Source: Bacteroidia bacterium | GTDB taxonomy: Bacteria; Bacteroidota; Bacteroidia; J057 | NCBI GenBank assembly: GCA_019695295.1 | Contig: JAIBAH010000007.1 | Location: 1 to 64,000 of the forward strand | Direction: 5' to 3' | DNA: 64,000 nt | Part shown: in pieces, positions 1 through 8,644 of the stretch | Layout of the letters: each line of letters opens with the position of its first letter | Numbering within the stretch: position 1 is the first letter of the stretch | Program-made: the position numbers and the translations under genes | Notes under the pieces: generated by a model | What the model saw: only the letters and a program-made list of their open reading frames with translations | What the model was told of the DNA's origin: nothing | Database searches by the model: none

Positions 1-1
1 G

Positions 2-127
2 GAACATCTTTTCCAGAAGCAAAGAAAACTAATCCTAAAAATGTTATCCGAAGGGGAAAGCCAAGTGAATGTAGCTGCTTTTTTTGAGATTAGCGAAGCG
101 GAATTAGCGGAAATTATAAAAGAGTAG
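2..127 (+). CDS. C-terminal fragment of an unknown protein, cut by window start
   Basis: An open frame enters from the left edge and gives 41 residues before a TAG stop at 125-127. The fragment ends in an acidic amphipathic stretch (FFEISEAELAEIIKE) and shows no recognisable motif. It points toward the leftward NYN gene, so the two are convergent, and about 170 bases separate them. Without the missing N-terminus no function can be given. It is called coding because the frame is open from the edge, has a sensible amino acid composition and ends just before non-coding sequence. Confidence 0.5.
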   Translation, partial: EHLFQKQRKLILKMLSEGESQVNVAAFFEISEAELAEIIKE

Positions 128-298
128 AAAGGGGAATCACTGAGCATCTCATCTATACCTGTTCGTTGCAATGCTGCCCGCAGAGCTAAATTTTGGTGAT
201 GTAGTACAACGTAATTATAGATTAAGCAACAACCAAACTACTCCAGCAAAATCCCGGATAATTATCACCTTCTTTGTAACAGGCTCAACCTTATCAAA

Positions 299-1063
299 TT
301 ATTTTATCCGGATATAGACATGGCGGATATTATTTTTCCCGGTTTCTCTTTCATCCACCTCAAATTTATGAATTTTCTTAATCAGAGGCAATAATTTGGG
401 AAATCCGTAATTACGGGAGTCAAAATCCGGTTTCTTTTTTAGAATCAGATTACCCAGGTCTCCCAGAAATACCCATCCGTCTTCATCAGCAATATCCGTA
501 ATGCTGTCTGCAAGCAGCTTTATCAATTTCTGATCCAGCTTATTCAATGGTTCCGGCTGGGTTTTGGTTTTAGGCATCCTGCCGGCGGGTTTATTCTCGT
601 TCTTTTCAGAAGCCAGATTTTCCTGCTCTGGTTTTCCCAGAATTTCAATATAAATAAATTTATCGCATGCGGTAATAAAAGGCGTTAACGTTTTTTTCTC
701 TCCAATTCCAATTACTTTCATTCCCGCTTCCCTCAACCGGATAGCAAGCCGCGTAAAATCGCTGTCACTGGAAACGATACAGTATCCATCTACTTTACCG
801 GAATAGAGAATATCCATTGCATCTATAATCATTGCGCTGTCACTGGAATTTTTCCCGGAAGAATAACTATATTGCTGAATAGGAGTGATAGCATTTTCGA
901 GCAACACGTTTTTCCAGCCCGATACGGTTGGCTTCGTCCAGTCCGCATAGATTCTTTTAAAGGTAGGGATTCCGTATTTGGCAATCTCTTCAAACATTTG
1001 TTTTACGCTGGCATAAGGCACATTATCTGCGTCAATTAATACAGCAAGTCTGAGGTCATTCAT
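299..1063 (-). CDS. NYN domain protein with C-terminal LOTUS/OST-HTH-like domain
   Basis: A 254-residue protein. Residues 1-145 are a NYN (PIN-like, LabA/MARF1-type) nuclease-fold domain with the expected acidic residues: D11 and D13 in LIDADN, D75, D81, and D100/D102 in SSDSDF. A charged linker at about 145-170 leads to a C-terminal domain resembling the LOTUS/OST-HTH fold, ending in HVYIRIK. NYN-LOTUS proteins are thought to bind or cut RNA; here that is inferred from family. It starts 16 bases after the end of the aldehyde dehydrogenase gene on the same strand and may be the last gene of a leftward transcript. The acidic cluster looks complete, so nuclease activity is plausible. Confidence 0.85.
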   Translation of the reverse strand: MNDLRLAVLIDADNVPYASVKQMFEEIAKYGIPTFKRIYADWTKPTVSGWKNVLLENAITPIQQYSYSSGKNSSDSAMIIDAMDILYSGKVDGYCIVSSDSDFTRLAIRLREAGMKVIGIGEKKTLTPFITACDKFIYIEILGKPEQENLASEKNENKPAGRMPKTKTQPEPLNKLDQKLIKLLADSITDIADEDGWVFLGDLGNLILKKKPDFDSRNYGFPKLLPLIKKIHKFEVDERETGKNNIRHVYIRIK

Positions 1064-1079
1064 TTTTTTCAGGATAAAA

Positions 1080-2525
1080 TTAAAGGCGGATAAAGATATT
1101 TTTTTCTTCAGTGAAAAAACGCAGCGCGTCTTCCCCTCCTTCTCTGCCTACTCCGGAGTGCTTCATTCCTCCGAAAGGGGTACGTAAATCTCTTACAAGC
1201 CAGTCATTTACCCAAACAATTCCTGAATGAAGTTTTTCAGCAAAAGTATGTGCTCTTTTCAGATGAGTGGTCCATACAGTAGCCGAAAGGCCATAAAGCG
1301 TACTGTTTGCAATTTTGAGCGCTTCTTCTTCGGTTTCAAAAGGCATAATGGTTACGATAGGCCCAAAAATTTCCTCCTGATTTACCCGGCAATCATACGC
1401 AAGTCCCGTTATGACTGTAGGTTCCAGATAGTAGCCACCTACTAAGGCAGGAGGAATATTATCAGGAATTTTGCCTCCGCAAAGAATATTTCCTCCTTCG
1501 GCTTTGGCAATTTCAATATAGGCTAAATCTTTTTCCAACTGTGTTTTGGACACGATAGCCCCGACTCTTGTAGTATCTTTGAGCGGATCTCCGACAGTAT
1601 AGGTGAGGGTTTCCTTTACAAAATCTGCCACAAAGCGGTCAAAGATTGATTTTTCAACGAGAATCCGGGAACCACAAAGGCAAATCTGTCCCTGATTGGT
1701 AAAGGCAGCTCTTACGCTTCCTTTTACAGCCTGATCGTATTCAGCGTCAGCAAAAATAATATTAGGATTTTTACCTCCCATTTCGAGGGATAGTTTTTTG
1801 AACATTGGCGCTGTAAGTACTGCAATCCTTCGGCCTACTGCTGTACTTCCCGTAAAGGAGATGGCCGGAATATCAGGGTGAACAACCATCGGTTCTCCTA
1901 CTTTGGGGCCGGTTCCATGAACAATATTCAGGACACCTGACGGCAACCCTGCTTCGATACAGATTTCTGAGAGCAGAAAAGCGGTCATCGGAGTAACCTC
2001 GGAAGGTTTGGCGATGACAGTATTACCGGCGGCAATTGCAGGAGCTATTTTCCAGGTAAAAAGATAAAGGGGAAGATTCCATGGAGAAATTGCCCCCACT
2101 ACTCCCAGCGGACGGCGAAGTGTATAGTTCAATCCGGATTTTCCCATATCATGAAGTTCACTGCTGAACTGAGTAATTGCCTGAGCATAAAACCGGAAAT
2201 TGTCTGCCGCCCGTGGAATATCCACCCGTTTGGAAAGCCAGAGGGGCTTCCCGTTGTCTATGCTTTCTGCAAGGGCCAGCTCATCAAATCTTTTTTCGAT
2301 TCCTGCCACGATTCGCATCATGATATGGAATCTGTCCTGAACAGCGGTAGTACTCCAAGAAGGAAAAGCATTTTTCGCCGCCGTATAAGCCGCTTCAATC
2401 TCTCTTTCGTCGCTATCCGGAATCAGAGAATAGACCTCTCCTGTAGCGGGATTGATGTTTTCTAACCACTTTTCAGAAGCCGGGGGGAGTAGCTTTCCGC
2501 CGATATAATTCAATATTTTTTTCAT
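1080..2525 (-). CDS. NAD(P)-dependent aldehyde dehydrogenase (hydroxy/aminomuconic semialdehyde type)
   Basis: A 481-residue, full-length ALDH superfamily enzyme that oxidises an aldehyde to an acid with NAD(P). Visible active-site residues: N150 in SPWNLP, K173 in AKPSE, the general base E248 in LEMGGKNP and the catalytic C282 in GQICLCGSR. The C-terminal VNDWLVRDLRTPFGGMKHSG block resembles the ALDH8/2-aminomuconate or 2-hydroxymuconate semialdehyde dehydrogenases used in kynurenine or aromatic degradation. No other gene of those pathways is nearby, so the substrate is uncertain. The lipoprotein gene upstream ends 31 bases before it and the NYN gene follows after 16 bases, suggesting co-transcription. 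Confidence 0.9.
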   Translation of the reverse strand: MKKILNYIGGKLLPPASEKWLENINPATGEVYSLIPDSDEREIEAAYTAAKNAFPSWSTTAVQDRFHIMMRIVAGIEKRFDELALAESIDNGKPLWLSKRVDIPRAADNFRFYAQAITQFSSELHDMGKSGLNYTLRRPLGVVGAISPWNLPLYLFTWKIAPAIAAGNTVIAKPSEVTPMTAFLLSEICIEAGLPSGVLNIVHGTGPKVGEPMVVHPDIPAISFTGSTAVGRRIAVLTAPMFKKLSLEMGGKNPNIIFADAEYDQAVKGSVRAAFTNQGQICLCGSRILVEKSIFDRFVADFVKETLTYTVGDPLKDTTRVGAIVSKTQLEKDLAYIEIAKAEGGNILCGGKIPDNIPPALVGGYYLEPTVITGLAYDCRVNQEEIFGPIVTIMPFETEEEALKIANSTLYGLSATVWTTHLKRAHTFAEKLHSGIVWVNDWLVRDLRTPFGGMKHSGVGREGGEDALRFFTEEKNIFIRL

Positions 2526-2556
2526 ACATTTAATATATGTTTAATAATGGTCAGGA

Positions 2557-3003
2557 TTACCAGATTCGTTTTTTCGCGGATTCCAGATCCCAGTGTACAT
2601 AAGCGGAATCTTTAGTATTTCTCAACTCGTCGGACTTCAGTGTCAGTTCATTTAAACCGCAATAAATGATAAACAGTTCTTTTGCGCTGTCTCTTTCCGG
2701 ATAAATAAAGTTAATCATCAGTTTCCCCCTTGGGATTTTCCAGAATCCGGTGATACAACTTCCATCCTCATAGCATATATTCACTTTCCCGTCTTTGGTG
2801 ATATCCATTGTCGCATTGATATACTCAGCCGTCTGATTTTCCAGATTTTGGTAGTTGTAGCTCCATTTCCATGTATTGACAATTTTGCTTTTGACGGAAT
2901 GAATGGAAAAATCAGGCCCTTCGGGATAATCCGGAGAGCAGGAATTGATAAGCAATACTACGAGCAGACTTGCGGGAATCAACAAAAAACGTAATTTATT
3001 CAT
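2557..3003 (-). CDS. Small lipoprotein, paralogue of the next gene upstream
   Basis: A 148-residue protein with a lipoprotein signal: hydrophobic segment LLIPASLLVVLLIN followed by the lipobox cysteine in NSCS. The mature part has a conserved block (GPDFSIHSVKSKIVNTWKW) shared with the 158-residue lipoprotein just upstream, so the two are tandem paralogues. The folded part looks like the small lipocalin-like beta-barrels common among Bacteroidota lipoproteins (repeated YINATMDITKDGKV and GFWKI strands). No biochemical role is known. It is separated from its paralogue by a strong hairpin terminator, so it may have its own promoter or read-through expression. Confidence 0.75.
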   Translation of the reverse strand: MNKLRFLLIPASLLVVLLINSCSPDYPEGPDFSIHSVKSKIVNTWKWSYNYQNLENQTAEYINATMDITKDGKVNICYEDGSCITGFWKIPRGKLMINFIYPERDSAKELFIIYCGLNELTLKSDELRNTKDSAYVHWDLESAKKRIW

Positions 3004-3023
3004 AATAAGTACGAAAATTTGAT

Positions 3024-3063
3024 ATAAAAAATACCGGTTATGATTTACTGAATCATAACCGGT
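3024..3063 (-). terminator. Rho-independent terminator between the two paralogous lipoprotein genes
   Basis: A perfect 13-base-pair hairpin (arms 3033-3045 and 3051-3063, loop of 5) is followed on the minus strand by a T-rich run (A-rich at 3024-3032 on the plus strand). It sits directly downstream of the 3086-3562 gene and should end most of its transcripts. Confidence 0.8.
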
Positions 3064-3085
3064 GCAAAATTAAAGAAAAAATTTA

Positions 3086-3562
3086 TCAATTTGGTACAAA
3101 ACGGAAACTCATGCTGTCGTTTTTTATCCAAAACTCCTGCTCGGTAAGTCTCAGGATATTCCACTGCTCATATACCTCATCATTATAAATCGTACTATTG
3201 TCATAAGGATCGGTAAATGTATAAGAATAGATTATCTCAAACTTATCATTTTCCAGCAGATTCCACTCTCCGGTCGCTACAATCGGCAAAGCAGTATCCT
3301 GAGTGAAAGGAGGTAATGAAACCCAACGCTTAGTGTCTAACGTAGAGAATCTGCCATCCTTCTTAAAAATAAAATACCCGTCTTCGTACAAAGAGGTAAT
3401 TTCAGTACCAAATTTGACCGCCTCTTTCACTTTCCAGGTATTATCCATTTTTTGTCCGGTTGAGCGAAGGCTCAGTTTTGGACCATTACTATAGGAGGTA
3501 CAACCCGTTACCACCCACAAAAGAGAAACCAATAGAATAAATAAAGTATTTTGCTGTTTCAT
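3086..3562 (-). CDS. Small lipoprotein, paralogue of the following gene
   Basis: A 158-residue protein with a lipobox (WVVTGCTSY) after a hydrophobic signal segment. The start of the mature domain (GPKLSLRSTGQKMDNTWKV) aligns with the downstream 148-residue lipoprotein, pointing to an old tandem duplication with strong divergence. Later strands (GYFIFKKDGRFSTLD, ATGEWNLLENDKFEIIY, WNILRLTEQEFWIK) fit a lipocalin-like small-domain family of Bacteroidota. It probably sits in the outer membrane or faces the periplasm; function is unknown. A well-formed promoter lies upstream at 3582-3614 and a terminator follows the stop codon. Confidence 0.75.
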   Translation of the reverse strand: MKQQNTLFILLVSLLWVVTGCTSYSNGPKLSLRSTGQKMDNTWKVKEAVKFGTEITSLYEDGYFIFKKDGRFSTLDTKRWVSLPPFTQDTALPIVATGEWNLLENDKFEIIYSYTFTDPYDNSTIYNDEVYEQWNILRLTEQEFWIKNDSMSFRFVPN

Positions 3563-3581
3563 TTTTCTTAACTGTTTGGCG

Positions 3582-3614
3582 CAAAGGTAGCAAAATTTAT
3601 TTTATAACGACAAA
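3582..3614 (-). promoter_or_regulatory. Bacteroidota-type promoter for the 3086-3562 lipoprotein
   Basis: On the minus strand TTTG (3611-3614) is followed after 21 bases by TACCTTTG (3582-3589), matching the TTTG-N19-21-TAnnTTTG consensus of the Bacteroidota housekeeping sigma factor. The start codon is about 20 bases downstream. Confidence 0.7.
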
Positions 3615-3701
3615 ATATTTTTTCATTTTATTCATTAATGTAGGTAGAAAGCACTTTTTGAAGGAATTTGATGAAAAATAATTTATAAATTTTCATTATA
3701 A

Positions 3702-3733
3702 TTTGGTTGTAAATAAAAACGTATCTATATTTG
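3702..3733 (+). promoter_or_regulatory. Bacteroidota-type promoter for rpsT
   Basis: TTTG at 3702-3705, a 20-base spacer and TATATTTG at 3726-3733 match the consensus exactly. Transcription would begin near 3740, about 50 bases before the rpsT start codon. Confidence 0.8.
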
Positions 3734-3788
3734 CAGCCCGAAACGGAAAATCATCAATAAGAAGTTAAAATCATTTATTGTTTTAATA

Positions 3789-4043
3789 ATGGCACATCAT
3801 AAATCAGCACAAAAAAGAATCAGACAAACCGCTGTCAAAAGATTAAGAAATCGCTACAAGCATTCTACTATGCGTACTGCAATCAAAAAATTACGCAATA
3901 CTCATAATAAATCAGAAGCCGCTTCTATGCTTCCAAAAGTATTCAGTCTTATTGACAGAGTAGCAAAGCATAATATCATCCATAAAAATAAAGCTTCCAA
4001 CTTGAAGAGCAAGCTTACCCTTATGGTAAATAAACTTGCCTAA
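3789..4043 (+). CDS. rpsT: 30S ribosomal protein S20
   Basis: An 84-residue, very basic protein with the S20 signature: MAHHKSAQKRIRQ at the N-terminus, then RNRYKHSTMRTAIKKLR and the C-terminal IIHKNKASNLKSKL block. S20 binds 16S rRNA early in small-subunit assembly. The length is normal for the family. It is a single-gene transcript with its own promoter (3702-3733) and a strong terminator at 4089-4116. Confidence 0.97.
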   Translation: MAHHKSAQKRIRQTAVKRLRNRYKHSTMRTAIKKLRNTHNKSEAASMLPKVFSLIDRVAKHNIIHKNKASNLKSKLTLMVNKLA

Positions 4044-4088
4044 TCAGTCAGGTTTTTAAGAAGATTGTTCGTCCTTAACGATAAATTC

Positions 4089-4116
4089 TCCGGCTTAACC
4101 CAAAGCCGGATTTTTT
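4089..4116 (+). terminator. Rho-independent terminator of rpsT
   Basis: TCCGGCTT (4089-4096) pairs with AAGCCGGA (4103-4110) and a run of six T follows, 45 bases after the rpsT stop codon. Confidence 0.85.
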
Positions 4117-4138
4117 CGTTTATTGCAAAATCTCATAC

Positions 4139-5188
4139 ATGAAAAAAAACAAACATAGATTTTTGAAATTCTTTTTATGTTCAGGTATATTCCTACTTGC
4201 CTTTTTTGCCTTTCGGGTTTTTACCCCTGTAAAATATCCTAATGTACCGGAGCTTGAAAAAAAGGATTCCTTACAATTTTGGGATTTACCCACAGGTTCC
4301 CGTATCGCTTATACCCGGCTTCAGGGCAAAGGCCGTATGAAACCTTATCCCATCATTTACCTCCACGGAGGCCCCGGCGGTCCCGTCTCCAATCAGGTAA
4401 TCCAAGAGCTCGCTTTTTTGCAGGAGGATGGATACACCCTCTACTTTTACGATCAGGTGGGGGGAGGCTACTCTGAAAGACTGGAGCGGATTACCGATTA
4501 CACCGCCCAAAGACATTCAGAAGATTTAGCAGCAATAGTGGAAGAAACAGGTGCCGAAAAAGTGATTCTGATTGGTCAGTCGTGGGGCGGAATGCTCGCT
4601 TCCCTTTTTGTAGCAGGGCATCCCGACCGGGTGTCGGCGATGATTCTTACTTGTCCGGGTCCCATTTTTCCGGTAAATGCTTCGCTCAGGAAAATACCGC
4701 CTCCGGATAGCCTGCACCTGAAAAATCCCCTTTACACCAATGCCATGGCTAATGCTTCAACCGAAACCCTCAGAACCAAAGTCACAGAATGGATAGCCAG
4801 AAAGATAGGGATTCGGTGTGCGGGAGACCAGGAAATGGATGATTTTGCCGCTATCCTTTCCTCCAGAGCCGCTAAATCTACGGTTTGTGATACCCTGAAT
4901 ACCCGGAGTCCCATTGCGGGAAGTGGTTATTATGTTCAGATTATGACGATGAAAAGCCTCGATTCTCACCCCGACTTTAGAGAAAAATTAGGCCATATCA
5001 GTTGTCCGGTGATGATAATGAAAGGAGAATGTGATTTTATTCCGTGGGGATTTACGCTGGAATACCTTCAATTATTTCCCAAAAGTGAATTCAGCCTAAT
5101 CCAGGGAGCAGGACATTCCATCGGAAGGGAGCAACCGGAATTATACCGAAATACAATAAGGGAATTTCTGATTCGACAGTTTCCTTAA
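4139..5188 (+). CDS. Alpha/beta hydrolase, proline iminopeptidase-like (peptidase family S33)
   Basis: A 349-residue hydrolase with an N-terminal hydrophobic segment (residues 10-27), so it is probably exported or membrane-anchored. Visible features are the oxyanion loop HGGPGGP at 76-82, the nucleophile elbow GQSWGG with S148, and later D299 (GECDF) and H326 (GAGHS) completing the Ser-Asp-His triad. HGGPGG plus GQSWGG is typical of proline iminopeptidases, which release N-terminal proline from peptides, but related family members act on esters. The substrate is therefore unproven. It lies alone between rpsT and sucC. Confidence 0.85.
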   Translation: MKKNKHRFLKFFLCSGIFLLAFFAFRVFTPVKYPNVPELEKKDSLQFWDLPTGSRIAYTRLQGKGRMKPYPIIYLHGGPGGPVSNQVIQELAFLQEDGYTLYFYDQVGGGYSERLERITDYTAQRHSEDLAAIVEETGAEKVILIGQSWGGMLASLFVAGHPDRVSAMILTCPGPIFPVNASLRKIPPPDSLHLKNPLYTNAMANASTETLRTKVTEWIARKIGIRCAGDQEMDDFAAILSSRAAKSTVCDTLNTRSPIAGSGYYVQIMTMKSLDSHPDFREKLGHISCPVMIMKGECDFIPWGFTLEYLQLFPKSEFSLIQGAGHSIGREQPELYRNTIREFLIRQFP

Positions 5189-5617
5189 AACCCATAATCC
5201 TACAAAATCAAACGATGGGTTTCTTCTAAGGAACGAGTAAAAAATAAATATACCATGTCCTTTGGAATCTATACAGGCTAAGGGTATCAACATCAGGTAT
5301 ATGGATTCCAAAAGGAATAGGAAACGTTAACCACTTATTTTGTATTCCTAAGAGCCAGCTTCAGAAAAAAGATTCAGCCTTTCAACGTTTTGGGAATTGC
5401 GGACTTATCAAAGAAGATTTTCCCTCGGTTTTTTTAGGAAATATCCTCTTGAAAAGCCGTAAAAAATGAATATTCCCCTTGAATTGAATTTCCTCCTCAT
5501 GAAGAAAATATCAATTTTTATATTTTTTTATGAAATTAAAAAATTAAGGGCTAATATTGCAGTCTCATTTCAAAAAAGCATTCGTTTTTCATCCAATAGA
5601 ATATTACATAATTTATA
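5189..5617. other. Intergenic region before sucC with an imperfect long hairpin
   Basis: No convincing gene. An inverted repeat pairs 5258-5269 with 5304-5316 (one bulged base), with further inner pairing (TATAC with GTATA). A weak promoter-like box TAATATTG lies at 5552-5559, about 60 bases before sucC. The rest is AT-rich with no clear signal. Confidence 0.5.
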
Positions 5618-6811
5618 ATGAATCTTCACGAATATCAGGCAAAAGAAATTATTAAGGGTTTTGGGGTTCCAATTCAGGAAGGAATCGTTGCCGAAACCGT
5701 AGAGCAGGCAATAGAAGGAGCAGCAAAGCTGTATCCTGACGGGCCTGACGGAAAATGGTTTATCATTAAAGCACAAATCCATGCCGGCGGCAGAGGAAAG
5801 GGCGGGGGAGTAAAGCTCGCAAAATCACTCGCTCAGGTGGAAGAGATTGCCGGAAAAATTCTGGGAATGACCCTCGTTACGCCTCAGACCGGACCCGAAG
5901 GAAAAGTAGTACACAAAGTATTAGTAGCGCAGGATATGTTCTATCCGGGTGCTTCTGAGCCGAAAGAGTATTATCTTTCCATTACTTTGGACAGGGAGAG
6001 AGGGAGAGATGTATTGATTGCTTCTGCGGAAGGAGGGATGTCCATTGAAGAAGTAGCAGAGGAGCATCCTGATAAAATCATTCGTGAGTCTATTGATCCT
6101 ATGCTGGGAATCCAACCCTTTCAGTGCCGTAAAATTGCATTCAAAATGGGCTTTACCGGGGACGCATTCAAAAGTGCCGTTTCCTTTATTGCCAAAATCT
6201 ATAAAGCATACAAAGCAACCGATTGCTCTCTGATTGAGATTAATCCTATGCTTAAGACTTCGGATGATAAAATCATTGCAGTAGATTGTAAAATCAATCT
6301 GGATGATAACGCGCTGTTCCGTCATAAAGATTATGAAGCGATGAGAGATATACTGGAAGAAGCCCCCCTTGAAGTTGAGGCTTCCCAATATAATCTGAAC
6401 TATATTAAATTAGATGGAAATGTGGGCTGTATGGTAAACGGAGCCGGTCTTGCAATGGCAACGATGGACATGATTCAGCTTTCAGGCGGAGAACCCGCCA
6501 ATTTCCTTGATGTAGGAGGTGGAGCAAGCCCTGAAACGGTGGAAAAAGGGTTCCGGATTATCCTCAAAGACCCGAACGTAAAAGCCATTCTGGTGAATAT
6601 CTTCGGAGGGATTGTAAGATGTGACCGTGTAGCCAACGGAATCGTGGAAGCCTATAAAATCATTGGCGATATTCAGATACCGATTATTGTAAGACTTCAG
6701 GGTACCAATGCCATTGAAGCCGCTAAAATCATCAACGAATCCGGACTGAAAGTAATGTCTGCAATTACGCTTGAAGAAGCTGCCAATAAAGTAAAAGAGG
6801 CACTCGCCTAA
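5618..6811 (+). CDS. sucC: Succinyl-CoA synthetase (ADP-forming) beta subunit
   Basis: A 397-residue, full-length beta subunit of the TCA-cycle ligase that makes ATP and succinate from succinyl-CoA. The N-terminus [18 protein letters not shown], the ATP-grasp domain ([16 protein letters not shown] at about 51-66), the metal-binding EINPM motif and the CoA-ligase-type C-terminus with [10 protein letters not shown] are all present. The alpha subunit gene (sucD) is not adjacent. A strong bidirectional terminator follows at once. Confidence 0.97.
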   Translation: MNLHEYQAKEIIKGFGVPIQEGIVAETVEQAIEGAAKLYPDGPDGKWFIIKAQIHAGGRGKGGGVKLAKSLAQVEEIAGKILGMTLVTPQTGPEGKVVHKVLVAQDMFYPGASEPKEYYLSITLDRERGRDVLIASAEGGMSIEEVAEEHPDKIIRESIDPMLGIQPFQCRKIAFKMGFTGDAFKSAVSFIAKIYKAYKATDCSLIEINPMLKTSDDKIIAVDCKINLDDNALFRHKDYEAMRDILEEAPLEVEASQYNLNYIKLDGNVGCMVNGAGLAMATMDMIQLSGGEPANFLDVGGGASPETVEKGFRIILKDPNVKAILVNIFGGIVRCDRVANGIVEAYKIIGDIQIPIIVRLQGTNAIEAAKIINESGLKVMSAITLEEAANKVKEALA

Positions 6812-6827
6812 ATGAAAGTATATAATC

Positions 6828-6868
6828 AAAAAAACAGCCTGAGATTTTTTTCTCAGGCTGTTTTTTTA
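6828..6868. terminator. Bidirectional terminator between sucC and the TetR-like gene
   Basis: ACAGCCTGAGA (6834-6844) pairs with TCTCAGGCTGT (6851-6861). An A-run precedes and a T-run follows, so it can act on both converging transcripts. Confidence 0.9.
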
Positions 6869-6883
6869 TGAGTGGAAAAAGAA

Positions 6884-7576
6884 TTATTTCCGCTGAACCA
6901 TAAATTTCACCAAATCAAAGCCCGTATCCCACGCATTGGGGCGGAGCAGGTCAAAAACAAACTGAGTGGATTTTTCGATGAAAATATCCGTTTTTTCAAA
7001 ATTAGGGCTTTTATCGTTGAGCCAGTAGCGATACAATAAAATTGCCTGCCCCCATAAAACCTCAGCGTATTGACTGGAAATCCAGAAACGGTCTGCAATT
7101 TCTTCTCCGATAGCCTCATTCAGAAGGGGCTTCATAAAGCCCGTAAACTCTGTATGCGTATGCAATAAATAAGGCGGTGCAGCTGCTATAGCCTGTTTTG
7201 CCAGAAATTTAAACACCTTATTGCCCAAAGGGACAAAGTTTATCACCCGAACCAGAAAAGGCTTTTGTTTTTCCAGATAAGTAATAAAACTTTTGTGCAT
7301 TCTCAGTACTTCAAACCAGGTATAGTAAAAAGCGAGTACTTTTTCGCCGGTATTGTACTGCATAAATACGGGGTCTTTCCGGAGTTTCTGAATTGTTTCT
7401 TCCAAATAGGAAAGAAAAATATCTTTCTCCAGCTCTTCAAAGGAAGGATAGAGATGATAAAAATCTTTTTCCATAAGCGAAAGGGAATCCGTAAAGGACT
7501 TTACCGAAGCCGGCGGATTTCCTTTATGGAGGATATGAAAAGTATATTCTTTTTGGATTAATTGTTTACATTCCAT
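6884..7576 (-). CDS. TetR-like transcriptional regulator
   Basis: A 230-residue protein whose first 55 residues fit a TetR-type DNA-binding helix bundle, with the characteristic end of the recognition region (SVKSFTDSLSLMEKDFYHLYPSFEELEKDIF resembles the family pattern of a helix-turn-helix followed by FYxxFxSxEEL). The rest is an all-helical ligand-binding region without a recognised ligand. The helix-turn-helix is divergent, so DNA binding is inferred. The gene is convergent with sucC and shares its terminator. No obvious target gene is divergently placed. Confidence 0.7.
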   Translation of the reverse strand: MECKQLIQKEYTFHILHKGNPPASVKSFTDSLSLMEKDFYHLYPSFEELEKDIFLSYLEETIQKLRKDPVFMQYNTGEKVLAFYYTWFEVLRMHKSFITYLEKQKPFLVRVINFVPLGNKVFKFLAKQAIAAAPPYLLHTHTEFTGFMKPLLNEAIGEEIADRFWISSQYAEVLWGQAILLYRYWLNDKSPNFEKTDIFIEKSTQFVFDLLRPNAWDTGFDLVKFMVQRK

Positions 7577-7678
7577 GATTATTTCTGTATATATTTTCCT
7601 CTAAAACCACAAATATCTGAAAAAGTTACATGAAAACACAGGATTTCAACGTCAATACTTTCCGGAAATGGGAACACT

Positions 7679-8128
7679 TTACTCCTTGGGGTAAACAATC
7701 TGACTTTGAGTGTCTGTAGAAAAATGACGGATTACCAGTTTTACCCTTCGGTTTTTGGCCCGTCCCTTTGAACTCTGATTGTCTTCTGTCGGGTCAGACT
7801 CGCCTGCACTCAGGAATCGGGCTACTTTGATATTGAGTCCGTTGGCTCTCAGATAAGCAAATACCGATTCGCCCCTTCGCTGTGAAAGGTCAAGGTTATA
7901 TTTTTCTCCGCCTATATTATCCGTATGTCCATACACTTCTGCTTCCAGAATATCCCTTATTCCGAAATGCCTGATCAGGGTATTCAGGGCAGATTTTCCT
8001 TCTCCCGAGATTACGGCTGAGCCGGATTCAAAATACACAAAAGAAGAATATTCGGTTTTAAGGCTGTCTTTTTGTGCAAACAAGGCTGATAAACAAGTCA
8101 AAGCAAGAAGGAAGAAAATGATACGCAT
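7679..8128 (-). CDS. Small OmpA-domain periplasmic/outer-membrane protein
   Basis: A 149-residue protein with a signal peptide (IIFFLLALTCLSALFA) and then one OmpA C-terminal peptidoglycan-binding domain. The hallmarks are VYGHTDNIGGEKYNLDLSQRR and GRAKNRRVKLVI. There is no beta-barrel, lipobox or extra domain, so it is close to a free peptidoglycan-binding module. It probably helps attach the envelope to the cell wall. A gap of about 510 bases separates it from the divergent larger OmpA protein. Confidence 0.85.
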   Translation of the reverse strand: MRIIFFLLALTCLSALFAQKDSLKTEYSSFVYFESGSAVISGEGKSALNTLIRHFGIRDILEAEVYGHTDNIGGEKYNLDLSQRRGESVFAYLRANGLNIKVARFLSAGESDPTEDNQSSKGRAKNRRVKLVIRHFSTDTQSQIVYPKE

Positions 8129-8644
8129 TGAGTGAAAGGTTAATTTGAAAGTTGAAAAAATGAAATTTTATAAAATACAAAAGGCCTAAAGGAAAACAAA
8201 TTTAATACACTATTTTAACTTTCACAAATTATAATGAATAAAATATTAATTACGAAAATAAAAAAATGAGTAAAATATACATCATGAAAATATAAAAAAG
8301 GTAAAAATGAAGCTAAAGCACAGAAACTTTACTCTGGAAAACGTCATCGTCAGAAATATCTGTAAAAAATCAATATAAAGGGGCATAAAATAGTTATAAA
8401 GGTATTTTACAGGATAAAAACGAGTGTGATAAACGGCATAGGATATACTTTGAAAAACGGAAAAGAATCTTTTGCCGAAAAAAAATTCGCTAAAAAAAAT
8501 CTCCTGAATATTTTGGCAGAATTTTTGATAACTTAATTTTCAGGAAAAATATCGGGAATCATACTTTTATTTTTTTTAAATTTGTATTGTAATTACTAAA
8601 ATTTCTTTTATTACAGAATCAGCGATAATCAGGAAAATATGTTT
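8129..8644. other. AT-rich intergenic region between two divergent OmpA-family genes
   Basis: About 510 bases with no gene-like frame. A promoter-like TAAATTTG box at 8577-8584 would serve the rightward OmpA gene. Nothing else was recognised. Confidence 0.45.

Noticed and set aside
5921-6388. Long minus-strand open frame opposite sucC
   Set aside because: It lies wholly over the well-supported sucC gene and has no recognisable motif; it is an antisense shadow.
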